Of a stretch of 64,000 bases of DNA, positions 43,040 through 53,243 are shown in pieces. The notes under the pieces are model-generated. The model searched no databases, was not told the origin of the DNA, and saw nothing but the letters and a program-made list of their open reading frames with translations. Location of the stretch: contig CM029669.1 of NCBI GenBank assembly GCA_017311315.1, positions 19,603,683 to 19,667,682 of the forward strand, read 5' to 3'. This stretch comes from Dendrocalamus latiflorus. Its lineage: Eukaryota > Streptophyta > Magnoliopsida > Poales > Poaceae. The first letter of the stretch is position 1, and every line of letters starts with the position of its first letter. A program made the position numbers and the translations under genes.

Positions 43040-43320
43040 TTCGTACAAATGGATTTCCTATACGTGTTCAAAGAACATTGCATCACGAGATTTCATCACT
43101 ATATTTGTAGTGATGTCACTTACCTTATATTTGACTACTAAAAATCTATAAGCCTTGCTATTTTTAGTATATCCTAGAAAGACATAATCAACAGTTTTGG
43201 AATCAAGCTTTCTTTTCTTCGATAACGATACATGCACTTTTGCAAGGTATCTCCACGTTCGAAGGAATGATAAGTTAGGTTTCTTCCCTTCCATCCTTCA
43301 TAAGGTGATTCCTCCTAATT
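43040..43320 (-). pseudogene. Copia integrase C-terminal fragment
   Basis: On the minus strand the frame reads KKRKLDSKTVDYVFLGYTKN and YRFLVVKYKVSDI, the conserved stretch after the Copia integrase core. The rest of the element is missing on both sides. Confidence 0.75.
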
Positions 43321-44162
43321 ACAAGGCGGAACCCAATTTAGGACATAATAGCTTGAAAAGCTAAAGAGTAATTGACAGTAACAACTAATGTGGTTAGAGC
43401 TCAAATCTAAACTAGAATATCTTACCAAATTTAGTATTAGACAATAATCATCATTGACCAATTAACCCAATCCCTCAACATCACTTTATAATTTCTTCTA
43501 GTAGAGATATCAAGATAATTACTCATGGCAAGAGTCTCTAACAAGAATAGTGTAATGCAAAGAGATGAACACCGAAATACTCACAAAGTTGATGGCACTC
43601 AAAGCCACTGAGAAGAAACCAGCAAGGCGCACCACATAACACTGTCCCAGAAAACTGATTACCTCACTATATCATGAATCTGAGACACAGTTGAAGGAGA
43701 TATAATGCCAATCTTCGCAAATCGGGACACACCGAAAAACGAAGCCGAGGTACAGGAGTATGTTGTACAAGACCAACAAGGATGCTCCGGCCAAGAGCAC
43801 CACAAAACTCCACACTCTTCTCTCCCAAATCAATTTGAGTAAGCATATTCAAATCTCAAAAGGCCAAATCCCCAATCCTTCACATTGTCACTCCTCAAGA
43901 AGTGACAGCGCAAGAAACTGCATGGGAGATGCCCAAAGGAGAGGAATCCAGACCTTGCTGCTGTCCACGTTGGAGAAGAGCATGGCACAACAGTAGCTCT
44001 ACAACTAACTCAAATCAATCGAAAAAGAGAATGAATAACTAGAGAGGACTTATCGATGCTCTACCCAAAGGAGAAGAGGGAGCCGGCATTTATAGGGAGA
44101 AGAGGTGAGGTGGCTGGCATGGCTGCTGCCAATGGCCGATATAGAAGCGCCTGGGCAGAACT
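43321..44162. other. Possible minus-strand Copia leader, no gene
   Basis: Minus-strand CTATAAATGCCGG at about 44086-44098 followed by a T/C-rich leader would suit the LTR of the minus-strand Copia fragment to its left, with most of gag-pol deleted. No LTR pair was found. Confidence 0.3.
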
Positions 44163-45330
44163 CATCAACTCGATGTCAAAAATGCATTCTTGCATGACAC
44201 TTTCTCTTAGGTGGTGTTTTGGTGCCACCTATAGGCTTTGTTGAATCAATCTCTCTACAGCCTTAAACAAGCTCCCCGTGCTTGGTACCAACACTTTGCT
44301 ACTACGTTGAGACAATCGGGTTCAACTACTCCAAGTCCAACATTTCTCTCTTTGTTCTTCATAGCCCGTTGGGTATGACTTTTCTACTCCTTTACATCGA
44401 TGACATTGTGTTAATATCCTCGTCAACACAGCTTCTTGAGCAGCTCATCACTGCTCTCAGTTCTGAGTTTGCCATGATAGACATGGGAGACATTCATTAC
44501 TTCCTCGGCATTGTCGTCACACCTACTTCCTATGGCCTGTTGCTGTCGTAGTCCAAGTATGCCATAGACATCATTGAGCAGGATGATATGATGACTTGCA
44601 ATCCGTCACCAACACCAGTGGATATGTCGCCCAAGCTTGCAGCCAATGCCGACCCTCCAGTTGTAGACCCAACAGTGTATAGCGGCTTCATCAGGGTGCT
44701 GCAGTACCTCACCTTCACTAGACCTGACATCACCTATGCCGTGCAACAAATATGTCTTCATATGCATGACCCACGAGAATGGCACCTTCTGCTAGTCAAA
44801 CGGTTGCTCCAGTATATCAAAAGGACACTTCACCATGGTCTGCAACTCCTGCCTTCATCGAGTGATGCACTGATTGCTTACACCAATGTCGATTGGGTAG
44901 GCTGTCTAGACACGCGCCGCTCCACCTCCAGCTACTATGTGTTTCTCGGCGAGAATCTTATGTCTTGGTCATCCTAACGTCAACACACGACTTCCCGTTC
45001 CAGTGCGGAGGCAGAGTATAGAGCGGTGGCCATTGCCATCGCAAAGACTAGCTAGGTGCGCCAACTCCTTCAAGAACTCCGGCATCCTCTACCAACAGCT
45101 ACTGTCATCTTTTGTGACAACATCAGCGCGGTATACATGTCGATGAATCCTATTCAACATCAACGCACCAAGCACATCAAGATTGATTTACATTTTGTCC
45201 ATGATCAGGTCGCTCTGGGGCAAGTCTGCGTTCTTCATGTTCCATCATCGCACTAATTCACCGACATCTACACCAAAGGCTTACCGTCATTACTGTTTAT
45301 GGACTTCCAGGACAATCTCAACGTTCGCAA
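44163..45330 (+). pseudogene. Copia RT-RNase H fragment with 3' end
   Basis: It begins inside RT (HQLDVKNAFLHDTLS) and shows SLYSLKQAPRAWYQ, LLLYIDDIVLISS (about 44390), VLQYLTFTRPDITYAVQQIC (44697-44756) and MHDPREWHLL. Next come AYTNVDWVGCLDTRRSTSSY, DNISAVYMSMNPIQHQRTKH and FTDIYTKGLPS near 45260. Several stops and shifts are present and the 5' half is absent. It differs from both complete Copia elements in this window. Confidence 0.85.
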
Positions 45331-45346
45331 CACTCCCGCCGTGACT

Positions 45347-45355
45347 ACGGGGGAG
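45347..45355 (+). other. Polypurine tract of Copia fragment
   Basis: ACGGGGGAG sits directly before the LTR start, as expected. Confidence 0.8.
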
Positions 45356-45543
45356 TGTTAGGTAATAGATTTGCCCTAATTGTAATTCGGACTAACCATA
45401 ATTAGTTGGATAAGTATGGCATGTAATCCGGCTCAATATGGTTAGGATCAACAGGGATTTCTCCCTTGTAAACTGCAATGTAATCTGGTATATATTGCTG
45501 AGAAATGAAAAGCTACAGTGTGGCCGATTCCCCAACTCTTTCA
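45356..45543 (+). repeat. 3' LTR of Copia fragment (about 188 bp)
   Basis: It starts TGTTAGGTAATAGATTTG and probably ends AACTCTTTCA. GGTATATATTGC at about 45488 is a candidate TATA box. The right end is inferred because no second copy exists here. Confidence 0.65.
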
Positions 45544-46029
45544 GCAACGCAAAAGACAAGAGTTGATGATTAAGCTTAAGGCGAAAACAGAGCCAAGTTG
45601 TGTACACCAAGCCACCAAGGTGATGCAAACGAACTTTGGCACGCATGCATGCCTAAAGTTGCTCACGTACGCAGGTGCTTTAGCTAATTAAACCTCCACA
45701 AGGTCGCCACGCACTAGCTAGGTAGGATTGGGAGGAGCTAGCAATGTGGATGAAATGGGGGGAGAGAGGAGAGAGAGATGAGAGGCCATTATGATTTAAG
45801 GACCCTTGTACTGATCAAGGGACGCTCTTAATTGGCGATTACTTGTAGTAAATTATTCGCCACCATCGTCAAATCATGCCTGCCTTCATCCGCTGATGCC
45901 CCCGTTTGATGATTTCGGGGTCGCCGTCGCGCGCTGCTTTGCGTGTTGCCGCGTAACAATCCGCGCGCCCGGCCCCCGTGCTCTATGAAGGGACAGTTGT
46001 CGCTTGGCGAGCAGCTCCAAAAATTCAGG
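45544..46029. other. Intergenic, nothing recognised
   Basis: No coding or repeat structure recognised. Confidence 0.4.
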
Positions 46030-46308
46030 GGTGATCATTTGGGCTTTTTTTATGGCTTATGGCCGAAAAGTACTGTAGCTAGCTGAAAAAAGCACTGTAG
46101 CTGACATAGGCTTATTTAGCATAATTAAATTTAAAAAATTAAAAAATATAAAAAAATATGTTAGCCCATTGCGTATAATACAAACAAATACGGGAAAAAA
46201 AGAACCGGCAAAAAAGCTCAACAAAAAGCCAAAAGTTCAGAAAAAGACGAAATTTATGAATAGTGAAAAATAAGCCGGAAACCAGAAGCTGAAGCTCTTT
46301 TGATCACC
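46030..46308 (-). mobile_element. MITE, family A copy 3
   Basis: An inverted copy of the 31108-31366 element. Its ends are GGTGATCATTTGGGCT and AGCTCTTTTGATCACC. The best-preserved termini of the family start GGTGATC. Confidence 0.75.
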
Positions 46309-47066
46309 ACTGCGTTGGAGAGGCAAGAAGCAAATATAGATATTTAGTTTTTTAAAGTAGTCTTTTTACTTCTTTTATTTCCGTCTTATTTTGAAAATAA
46401 GATAAGGGTTACAAACACATCACACACTCTATTTCTTTTGCTTTAATCTTATACATGTATCTCTCACTTTTCCAACCGCTTATATTCTCTTGCTAAAGTT
46501 CATTTCTTTAGCCACTACTATTTCGTCTGTGTCAACAATTGCAGCAGGCCTACGCTGTGCATGATTTCGTCTATAGATCATGTAGATCACGTCAGTAGGA
46601 CTCAAACCATGACCGTTAGATAAGCCGTTAAATATAAGATACGCTAATGTACTAGTTGGATTAGTCGTCGGTTAACGAAAGTAAGTCCATCTGAACTGCA
46701 CTTCTTTCGCAAACTGTTTCGAAGGTGCTTTTTTCGCTATTGATTTTCTGTCACTTTTGGGTTAGTTGGTACTTTGGTTATCAGTATATACTGCATTCGG
46801 CAGCTCGGAAAAGCCAATTCCGTAATCCATATGGGCGTCAGAATGCACGCTGTAGAATTGGCAACCACAACTAAACGAACTCCAAGAGGCAAGGGAATTA
46901 AGAGAGCAAATACGAACGTAATTGATCGAAATAGCAACTCAAAGCTCTCATCAGCCCAACGCTGCATGCAAGCCGCAAGAGACGGCTCATGTCATGCACC
47001 AGGAACTACTAGTAACAACGTCTCAGCAATTAAAGAACTGCATTTTTGTGTAAACTGGTTTAGGAA
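46309..47066. other. Downstream region of minus-strand gene, nothing else seen
   Basis: It probably holds the 3' untranslated region and downstream DNA of the gene ending at 47067. No domain recognised. Confidence 0.35.
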
Positions 47067-47971
47067 TTAGTTCGCTCTCTTCTTGCTCCCCCTCGTCGTT
47101 GGCCTTGCCCTCGGTGCGACCGGCTCGGAGACAGAAACTCCGGTGCTCGTTGACGAGCTCTTCGCGGCTCTTCCCGCTGTCCTCCACGCCTTCTTCTCAG
47201 GAGAAATGACAGTGAAGTGTGGTCCTCTGCTGCAGCTGCGGGCTGGAGCAATGCCCCAGTCTCCTCTGTCTTGGCAGCATCGCCTTGACCGTGAGGTTCT
47301 GCTATCCTCTTCACCGCGGCACTGGCGCCGGCGGTTGCGGCTCGCCGTGGCTTCCCGGCGGCAGCCTTTCTTTCTCTTGCGGTCCCTCTTTTACTTGGCC
47401 CCTTCCTACATTTGTTTCCATTTTTCTGCTCTTCTTCTTCTTCTGTTTTCGTGTCAGTATAAACGATTACAACAATGTGACAGCTGATGAGCACTTCTAT
47501 TTTATCCCACAACGCCATGTTACTTAGCATGCATTACCTGTATGATAGAAAGAGGAGTCAATATTGGCAACAAGGCGAGCAGCAGCATCCTCATCACTGT
47601 CACTCTCGATCACAGCCACCTTTGAAATGTTAAATGAAATAGTAGTAGTAGGGAAAAATAGGGTAAAGAGTGTAAAGGGATGTAACTCCTATGCAATGTT
47701 CCCTTCACAATAGTTCAAAGAATTCCAATTTCAAATCATCCAAACCTTCTTAGCTTCTTTCATCTTTTGCGCTGCAGGTATCATTTGCACAGGTTCGCAA
47801 TATCCAGCCTCACCATCATTTTCAATAGCCTTGAATGGGAAAAATTAAACCATCACTAGTATGAAACAGGTTCTACATAGTCGTTTGTTGGAAAGAAAAT
47901 CGATCAAACCTCTTTATCTGGCTTCTTTCTTTGCGCTGCAGGTTTCACAACCAACTGTTCGGCAGCGTTGC
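47067..47971 (-). CDS. 3' exons of an unidentified nuclear-type gene
   Basis: Four minus-strand exons connect in phase. 47971-47910 encodes NAAEQLVVKPAAQRKKPDKE. 47829-47746 encodes AIENDGEAGYCEPVQMIPAA then QKMKEAKK. 47619-47538 encodes VAVIESDSDEDAAARLVANI then DSSFYHT. 47224-47067 encodes GPHFTVISPEKKAWRTAGRA and ends GSKKRAN plus stop. Every junction has AG/GT-type borders, and exon 3 ends one base into a codon that exon 4 completes. Alternating acidic and Lys/Arg-rich stretches suggest a chromatin or nucleic-acid protein tail, but no domain is visible. The two short exons share a PAAQ(R/K)K motif, perhaps an exon duplication. The upstream part of the gene is missing, and a Gypsy LTR starts 82 bp upstream of the first exon seen. 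Confidence 0.5.
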
Positions 47972-48052
47972 CTTTGGTGGCATATGGCAGACATTAAAAT
48001 TTCTGTAGCATTGTACTATGAAAAGCAATTCTTGATTCAGAACAATGGATAC

Positions 48053-48235
48053 TGTTGGGAAGTGGCTCTCATTTTAACCCAATCGGCCCACTGCACTAAA
48101 AGATCCATTACATGTATGACTATGGTAAGCCCAAAATAGCTATGCCAGGAAAAAGGCATATTTGCCCTCACTAGCATAAACCCCAATGGGGCCTTTGTGT
48201 AAACAAGCTCCACATGGCTATAAATATGTCTATTA
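48053..48235 (+). repeat. Gypsy A 5' LTR, left part
   Basis: It starts TGTTGGGAAGTGGC. A TATA box GGCTATAAATATG lies at about 48216-48228. Joined with 51909-52082 it makes a 357-bp LTR. The Harbinger insertion falls a few bases downstream of the TATA box. Confidence 0.7.
48233..48235. repeat. TTA target duplication, left of Harbinger
   Basis: It pairs with 51906-51908. A TTA/TAA three-base duplication is diagnostic for PIF/Harbinger. Confidence 0.92.
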
Positions 48236-48589
48236 GAGCATCTCCAACAATCCCCCTAAATCTCCCCCTAAATCAAATTATTGGGAAATTGTGTAAAAAG
48301 TCTTCTCCAACAACTCCCCTAAACACCCCCTATTTCTATCCCCCCCCAAAACTCTCCCAAAACCCAGGTAGAAACCGGGAACTTTCAGGGGTCCCGTATC
48401 CTCGCTCCCGCCGTCACGCGCGCTGGGAAAAAAAGTTCGCGGCACATTTTTCCTTCACAGCTCGCCGCCCCCGCCTTTTTCCCAGCCACATCTCCCCGCC
48501 CGCTGCCCCAATCCTGCCAAACCGGCGCCCCGTATCCCCGGTGCCCCCCACCTGGCGCCTCGTGTCCCCGGCGGCGTCCGGCCGTCGCG

Positions 48590-48845
48590 GCGCCCCGCGG
48601 CGGCCGGACGCTGCCGGACGCCCCGGCGCCCCGCGGCCTCCAGACGCCGCCCAACGTTGCCTGACGCCCCGGCGCCCCGCGGCCTCCAAACGCCGCCCGA
48701 CGTAGCCCGCGGCCTCCAGACGCGCCGACGCCTCGCGGCCAGACTCCCCGACGCCCTGTGGCCTCCCGACACTCCGACACTCCGACGCCCTGCGACCCGA
48801 CGCCCCGACGCCTGACGCCCTGATGCCCTGCGGCCTCCCGACGTG
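48590..48845 (+). repeat. Degenerate GC-rich repeat in Harbinger
   Basis: CGGCGCCCCGCGGCCTCCAG and GACGCCC units recur irregularly every 10-50 bp, giving long spurious minus-strand frames. It lies between the left TIR and the Myb-like gene, where its promoter would be. Confidence 0.7.
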
Positions 48846-48980
48846 GTAACCATCTCGTATCTGTACTCCATGTTTTGAGATACTTGATGCCTGTGGATCT
48901 ATACTAGGGTTTCTGTTTTGTCCATACACTGTGTGGTAACGAGGTTGTAAACGAAGCAGTGATAATAGGCATTTTCTGCA

Positions 48981-50047
48981 ATGGAGGGACAGGGCTATTT
49001 CATGGGTTTGATGAACCAGAGTCCAGGAAATGCCAGAATGGAATGGGATGGCACAGGAAGCCCTCCGGAAGAGCAACCTGAACCTACTCCCACAACAAAA
49101 GGGAGCACAAAAAGTAGGAACAAGAACTTCAGCGAAAATGAAGATATACTACTCGTGAAAGCTTGGTTGAACACCAGTACAGATCCAATTCTAGGAACAA
49201 ATCAAAAGCGTGCAGCATATTGGACAAGGGTACATGAAGCCTTCATTTGTGAAAAGGATGTTGTATTAGATCGTACTCCAAATTCTCTATCACATCGGTG
49301 GACAGTGATTCAAGAGTGTGTCAATAAGTTTTGTGGGAGCTTTGCTGCAATTGAAGGAAGAAATCAAAGTGGAAAGACTTTTGAAGATAAGGTACATGTT
49401 TTGATCACTATGTCTGATTTCTATTAATTTTGGTTGGCAACTAATATAATATTGTTTTTTTGTAGCTTATGGATGCACGTGCTTTGTACAAGGCTGAGGA
49501 TAAAGAAAACAAATCCTTTACTCTATTGCACTGTTGGCACGTATTAAGATTTGAACCAAAATGGCATGACAAGATGGCTCAACTGGCAGCTCAGAAACCT
49601 ACCCAAAAGAAACAAAGGGATCTTGGAGATTCAATTTTGGATTTGACAGGTGATGGAAATGAAGAGAATCTGAATTTTGCCAATAATGTCAACTGTTGCC
49701 CAGATCCTCTAGTTCCGAAGCGGCCAATTGGTAGAAAGAAGGCTAAACAACAGCTCCGTAATGGAGTAGGTGATGCTTGCATTGAGGCATTCGATAATAT
49801 GTGGGAGAAAAAGAAGATATCCGATGATTACAAAGAAGTAAAAAAGGATGAAAGGTTTAACAAATCCTTGCAAATTGAACAAGAGAGGCTGCAAATAGAG
49901 AAGGACCAGTCGAAGCTAAAACTTATGTTAGAAGAGGAGAGAATCATGACAATGGACATTAGTGGTCTGCCTATTGAGCAGCAGCTTTACTATAGGAGCC
50001 TACGGAGTGAGATACTCACTCGTCGAGGGATCAACAGTATGGTCTGA
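48981..50047 (+). CDS. Harbinger Myb/SANT-like protein (330 aa, one intron)
   Basis: PIF/Pong-type elements need this second protein; it binds DNA and helps the transposase reach the element ends. Exon 1 is 48981-49391 (137 codons). The intron is 49392-49465 (GTACAT...TTTGTAG). Exon 2 is 49466-50047. The trihelix/SANT-like domain spans about residues 48-125 (FSENEDILLVKAWLN, then AAYWTRVHEAF, then HRWTVIQECVNKF). A basic stretch (GRKKAKQQ) follows. The C-terminus (QIEQERLQIEKDQSK and LKLMLEEER) is a coiled coil ending ILTRRGINSMV. The family's usual length is near this, and no stop or shift is present, so it could still be made. It is transcribed convergently with the transposase gene. Confidence 0.88.
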
Positions 50048-50343
50048 TTTTGCTCCGCTTCATTCAGTATCATCTGTTTTTAGTTTATTTCAATCGAACT
50101 TTGTTTAGGTAATTGATTCTGAACTTCCAAGGATCTTGTATGATTATCAGAATTTACTAGTTCAAGTGTTGAATGTGGACCTTATATTTTCCTATATGTT
50201 CCTGTATGATGCATGTGATGTTTCCTGTATGATGCTTGTGATGCTTCCTGTGATCCTCCAGGGCAGTCTCAATAACAGATGACCATAATATTCTTAAGCT
50301 CTGAGTTGGTTGTGGGAGCAAACTTCGTCCTAGATTGACCATC
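50048..50343. other. Junction between the two Harbinger genes, deletion scar
   Basis: The transposase C-terminal half should lie here but no frame shows it. An 18-bp direct repeat, TCCTCCAGGGCAGTCTCA, sits at 50254-50271 and 50352-50369, the second copy at the point where the transposase reading is lost. This suggests a repeat-associated deletion or filler synthesis. Confidence 0.65.
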
Positions 50344-51245
50344 CTATGTGTTCCTCCAGGGCAGTCTCAGGTGCCGAAGCTGATTTGCAAAGAGTGGAGA
50401 GCGTTGAAGAACATTGATGTCGTTGTGTGATCCCGGTAAACCAAAAAAAACGTGCCAAATCCACAGGTCTTTAGAAGCAACAGCTTCTAATATTATAGTT
50501 GGCACTCTGACATGTCCTGAATACATACCGTGCCATGCTGTAGGACAATTCTTCCATTTCCAATGCATACAATCTATGGATCCTAACATTCCTGGAAACC
50601 CTCTTTCTTCTCCTATTGCCAGTAAGCGGGCCGTATCCTTCTGATTTGGCGCTCTCAAATACTCATCTTCAAATATTTGAACAACTGCAATGACAAGCCG
50701 TCTCATACTCTCAATAGCGGTACTCTCTCCAATACAAATGTACTCATCTGTGGAATCAGCTGATACCCCATAAGTTAGCATACGAAGTGCTGCTGTTACC
50801 TTCTGTAAACAACTTAATCCAAGTACATTACCTGCATTTCTTTTTTGCACAAAATACTCATCATGATCCTGTACCGCATTCATTATACGTAAGAAAAGAG
50901 GTCGGCTCATTCTAAACCTGCAAATAAATACAAAATTATTACAATCAATAGTAACTAAAATATTTTAATTAAACAGTAAACATGACACAATACGAACCTA
51001 CGTCTGAAGAATTCTGGTCCATATGTAGGATCATCGGAGAAATAATCTTCATATAATTTTTGGTGTCCTTCTTGTCTCTTACGACGAACAATTTCATGCC
51101 CAGGAACAGAACCACCCTGTTTAGGTGCACTCATGGATGTATAATACGTATGAATTATAGATGCGGACTGGATAAAGAAATCATCATCATCATCCGATGA
51201 GGACGAGTCCAGTACTTGTTGCAACAAAGACTTGCGCCCGCTCAT
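50344..51245 (-). pseudogene. Harbinger DDE transposase, C-terminal half missing
   Basis: A DDE transposase that would cut at the TIRs. Exon 1 is 51245-50998 (MSGRKSLLQQVLDSSSSDDD, then DPTYGPEFFRRR). The intron is 50997-50918 (GTTCGT...TTTGCAG). Exon 2 is 50917-50344 (FRMSRPLFLRIMNAV, TAALRMLTYGVSAD, LGSIDCMHWKWKNCP, FFGLPGSHNDINVLQRSPLF). The first catalytic Asp is in GSIDCMHW and the second in GSHNDINVL. The frame then leaves the family at LRHLRLPWRNT and stops, giving 273 aa where the family has about 400 or more. The region with the third acidic residue (normally in a DVERAFG-like motif) is absent. It cannot be catalytically active alone, although the remaining N-terminus could bind DNA. 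Confidence 0.87.
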
Positions 51246-51362
51246 AGTTCCACGTATCTACAAGGACGCACCAAACTGAAGCAGCATCGGGAGATCGAAA
51301 TCGGGCGCGGGCGCCGGGCGACGTCCTTGCGATGGCTGATGGCGAAGCGACCTTGTCAACGC

Positions 51363-51695
51363 GTGCTTCTGTTGCCACCGCAGAATCGAGCAACGGATAG
51401 CGAGACGAAGGCGGCGCGGACGCCGACGCGAGACGAGGGCTTCAACTTCCGCGCGGCGCACTGGAGTGACCTGCACCGGCGGCTCCACGAGGCGCTGCCG
51501 GCCGCGGTGACCGTGCTCTGGGGGCACCAGTTCCTGTCGTTTGAGGTATCGGATGACGGCGAACGCAGGGTCGTCGCGACGGCTTGCGTGCTCCCGACCG
51601 GAGAAACGGTGGAGGTCACCGGAGATTTGCTTGTCACGGCAGATGGCTGCATGTCGTCGATCCGCCGGCGCTTCCTCCCTGACCTCAAGCTGGCG
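51363..51695 (+). pseudogene. Captured fragment of FAD-dependent monooxygenase gene
   Basis: The plus-strand frame reads RATDSETKAARTPTRDEGFN, then RAAHWSDLHRRLHEALP, VTVLWGHQFLSFEV, GDLLVTADGCMSSIRRRFLP and DLKL. This is the middle of a plant FAD-dependent monooxygenase/oxidoreductase, including the conserved D-G segment (TADG) that follows the second FAD-binding region. The N-terminal GxGxxG nucleotide site and the C-terminal half are missing. The match ends at DLKL, likely an exon border. GC content is much higher than in the neighbouring transposase. It sits between the transposase start and the right TIR, hence inside the mobile unit. It may be expressed as a fusion or antisense transcript, but no evidence exists here. 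Confidence 0.75.
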
Positions 51696-51905
51696 GCCAA
51701 CTCTCCAGGATCGCTCACGATCAAAATTACGTATCGAGCAAAGTAAATGGGCCGATTGTTAATGTTGGGCCAGATTCAAAATACTATTAGGATATATTTA
51801 GGGGTGCTGTTGGAGGAGGGACTAAAATAGGTTAACAAATTTTTTGGGCTGCCCCTAAAAGGTGTCTTTTGGGGTGGGTTTTTAGGGGGATTGTTGGAGA
51901 TGCTC

Positions 51906-51908
51906 TTA
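51906..51908. repeat. TTA target duplication, right of Harbinger
   Basis: It pairs with 48233-48235. Confidence 0.92.
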
Positions 51909-52082
51909 GGGCACTATGGAGTAGTGAGGATCCATTTTTTTAGAGAAAGAGTTAAGCAGTAACACAAGCATAATAAACATATTGTACATTCACTCCCTAC
52001 CTACTAGTCTCAGGCTCCGGGCAGCCCCTTTGTGGTCTCCTCATAGTCTCCATTATCCATTGTTTGGCCTATAACCACAACA
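51909..52082 (+). repeat. Gypsy A 5' LTR, right part
   Basis: It continues the LTR after the Harbinger insertion and ends ATAACCACAACA. The ending CACAACA is shared with the derivative at 19697 and 23758. Confidence 0.7.
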
Positions 52083-52100
52083 GTTGGCATCATCCGTGAG
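52083..52100 (+). other. Primer-binding-site-like sequence, Gypsy A
   Basis: GTTGGCATCATCCGTGAG directly follows the LTR and matches 19698-19716 with a few changes. Confidence 0.65.
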
Positions 52101-52121
52101 AGTTGCAAGCTGAAGTAAGCC

Positions 52122-52640
52122 TAGACATGATGGCACCAAGGAGGACGACGAGTCGTCCTCCAAGCGAAAGAGTACTATGGTCGAGAGAGCCGTGGCAAGA
52201 GCAAGAGAGCCGGTGGTCGAAGGCCACCGCCCCCATGGCAGTGGCGCATGAGAAATAGCGGACCTATGGAGGGCCATGAGCGAGATGTAGGAGACCCGAA
52301 GTCAACAATCCCCTGTCGTGGTGGTCACAGAGGTGGTCGTGGAAAGGAAGGAGAGTCGCGAGGCCAACGCCAGCGCCCGCAGCGCCCCCTCCTTAGTGTA
52401 GGTTTGCAGTGAAGTGCCTGACCGAAGAACTTCAAAATGCCCACAGTAGACTCGTATAGGGGCAGCATGTACTGACGTGAATTTCTATGCGTCTATGAAA
52501 CAGCCATCGAAGTCACGAGGGGAGACAACTCAATGAAAGCGAAGGGATTATCGCTTGCCCTCCAAGGAGTCACATTTTCCTGGTTTTTCACCATCGCATC
52601 CGGCTCCATATATGCATAGGAGCAAATCCAGAACCTCATA
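52122..52640 (+). pseudogene. Gypsy A gag, N-terminal part
   Basis: From about 52500 it reads NSMKAKGLSLALQGVTFSWF and ASGSIYA then a stop then EQIQNLI, the conserved retrotransposon gag segment. It is interrupted at 52640 by a solo LTR and resumes in frame at 54987. Several stops are present. Upstream of 52400 the translation is too decayed to follow. Confidence 0.7.
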
Positions 52641-53235
52641 TGGTGTAGGATTGATCCCGATCTTCTAGTGGATGATAATTCGATTGGTAGAGAATGACGT
52701 TAACAACGAGGCTACTTGACCAAAATATGATAAAGCCGTCCAACAATCGCTACACCACGCTCTTGTCATTATCAACCTTGCCAAGAACGATGGTTGACCT
52801 AATCGCGAAGATCAATTCCTGCAAGCAATCGAAGAACAAGTAAGAATTCAAGTAAAAAGCAATCTAAAAATTGCTAGATATAAAAGTCGCACAAAGATAA
52901 TTGAAATTCTGTAATATGGATCTGTTGGTCTAATCGACACAAGAGACAATATGGAGTTTGCACACAAGAGGCTAAACTAATCTAAACAAAACCTAAGAAA
53001 GGAGGGGCCTAGGTCTATTTATAAGAGAAAGAAGGGCAAGGGTGGTGGCCAGGAAGGTGGGCACACAACCCTAGGAGGTATAAATCCCATGGGCCCAAGT
53101 GGAGGTGGAACAGTACCTTTTGACTCAGATTCAGAATCAACCCTAACTTGTTTTGGCGATTGCGGTGTGCTCAGAAAGAATTTTGAGGTGGAGCCAGATC
53201 TGTTGGAAAGAGCACGGGATAAGCTTTCCATGATG

Positions 53236-53243
53236 TACTCATC
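53236..53243. repeat. 8-bp target duplication, left of hAT-like element
   Basis: GTACTCAT against ATACTCAT at 54603-54610, seven of eight bases alike. Confidence 0.75.

Larger units (their letters stand above)
48236..51905. mobile_element. PIF/Harbinger element (3670 bp) carrying a host gene fragment
   Basis: Perfect 23-bp terminal inverted repeats (48236-48258 and 51883-51905, starting GAGCATCTCCAACAATCCCC) and a TTA duplication define it. Inside are a spliced Myb-like gene (plus strand), a 3'-truncated transposase (minus strand), a GC-rich tract, and a captured FAD-monooxygenase fragment near the right end. Subterminal copies of the TIR core occur at about 48302 and 51802. Perfect TIRs argue for relatively recent movement compared with its decayed Gypsy host, but loss of the transposase C-terminus means it would need a helper. 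Confidence 0.93.

Noticed and set aside
47060..47530. 156-codon minus-strand frame read as one exon
   Set aside because: A different frame with a splice acceptor at 47225 joins in phase to three upstream exons and gives a better C-terminus, so the long single frame is probably a shadow.
48385..49076. Minus-strand frames of 130-220 codons, Arg/Gly/Ala-rich
   Set aside because: Produced by the degenerate GC-rich repeat in the Harbinger element; repetitive residues only.
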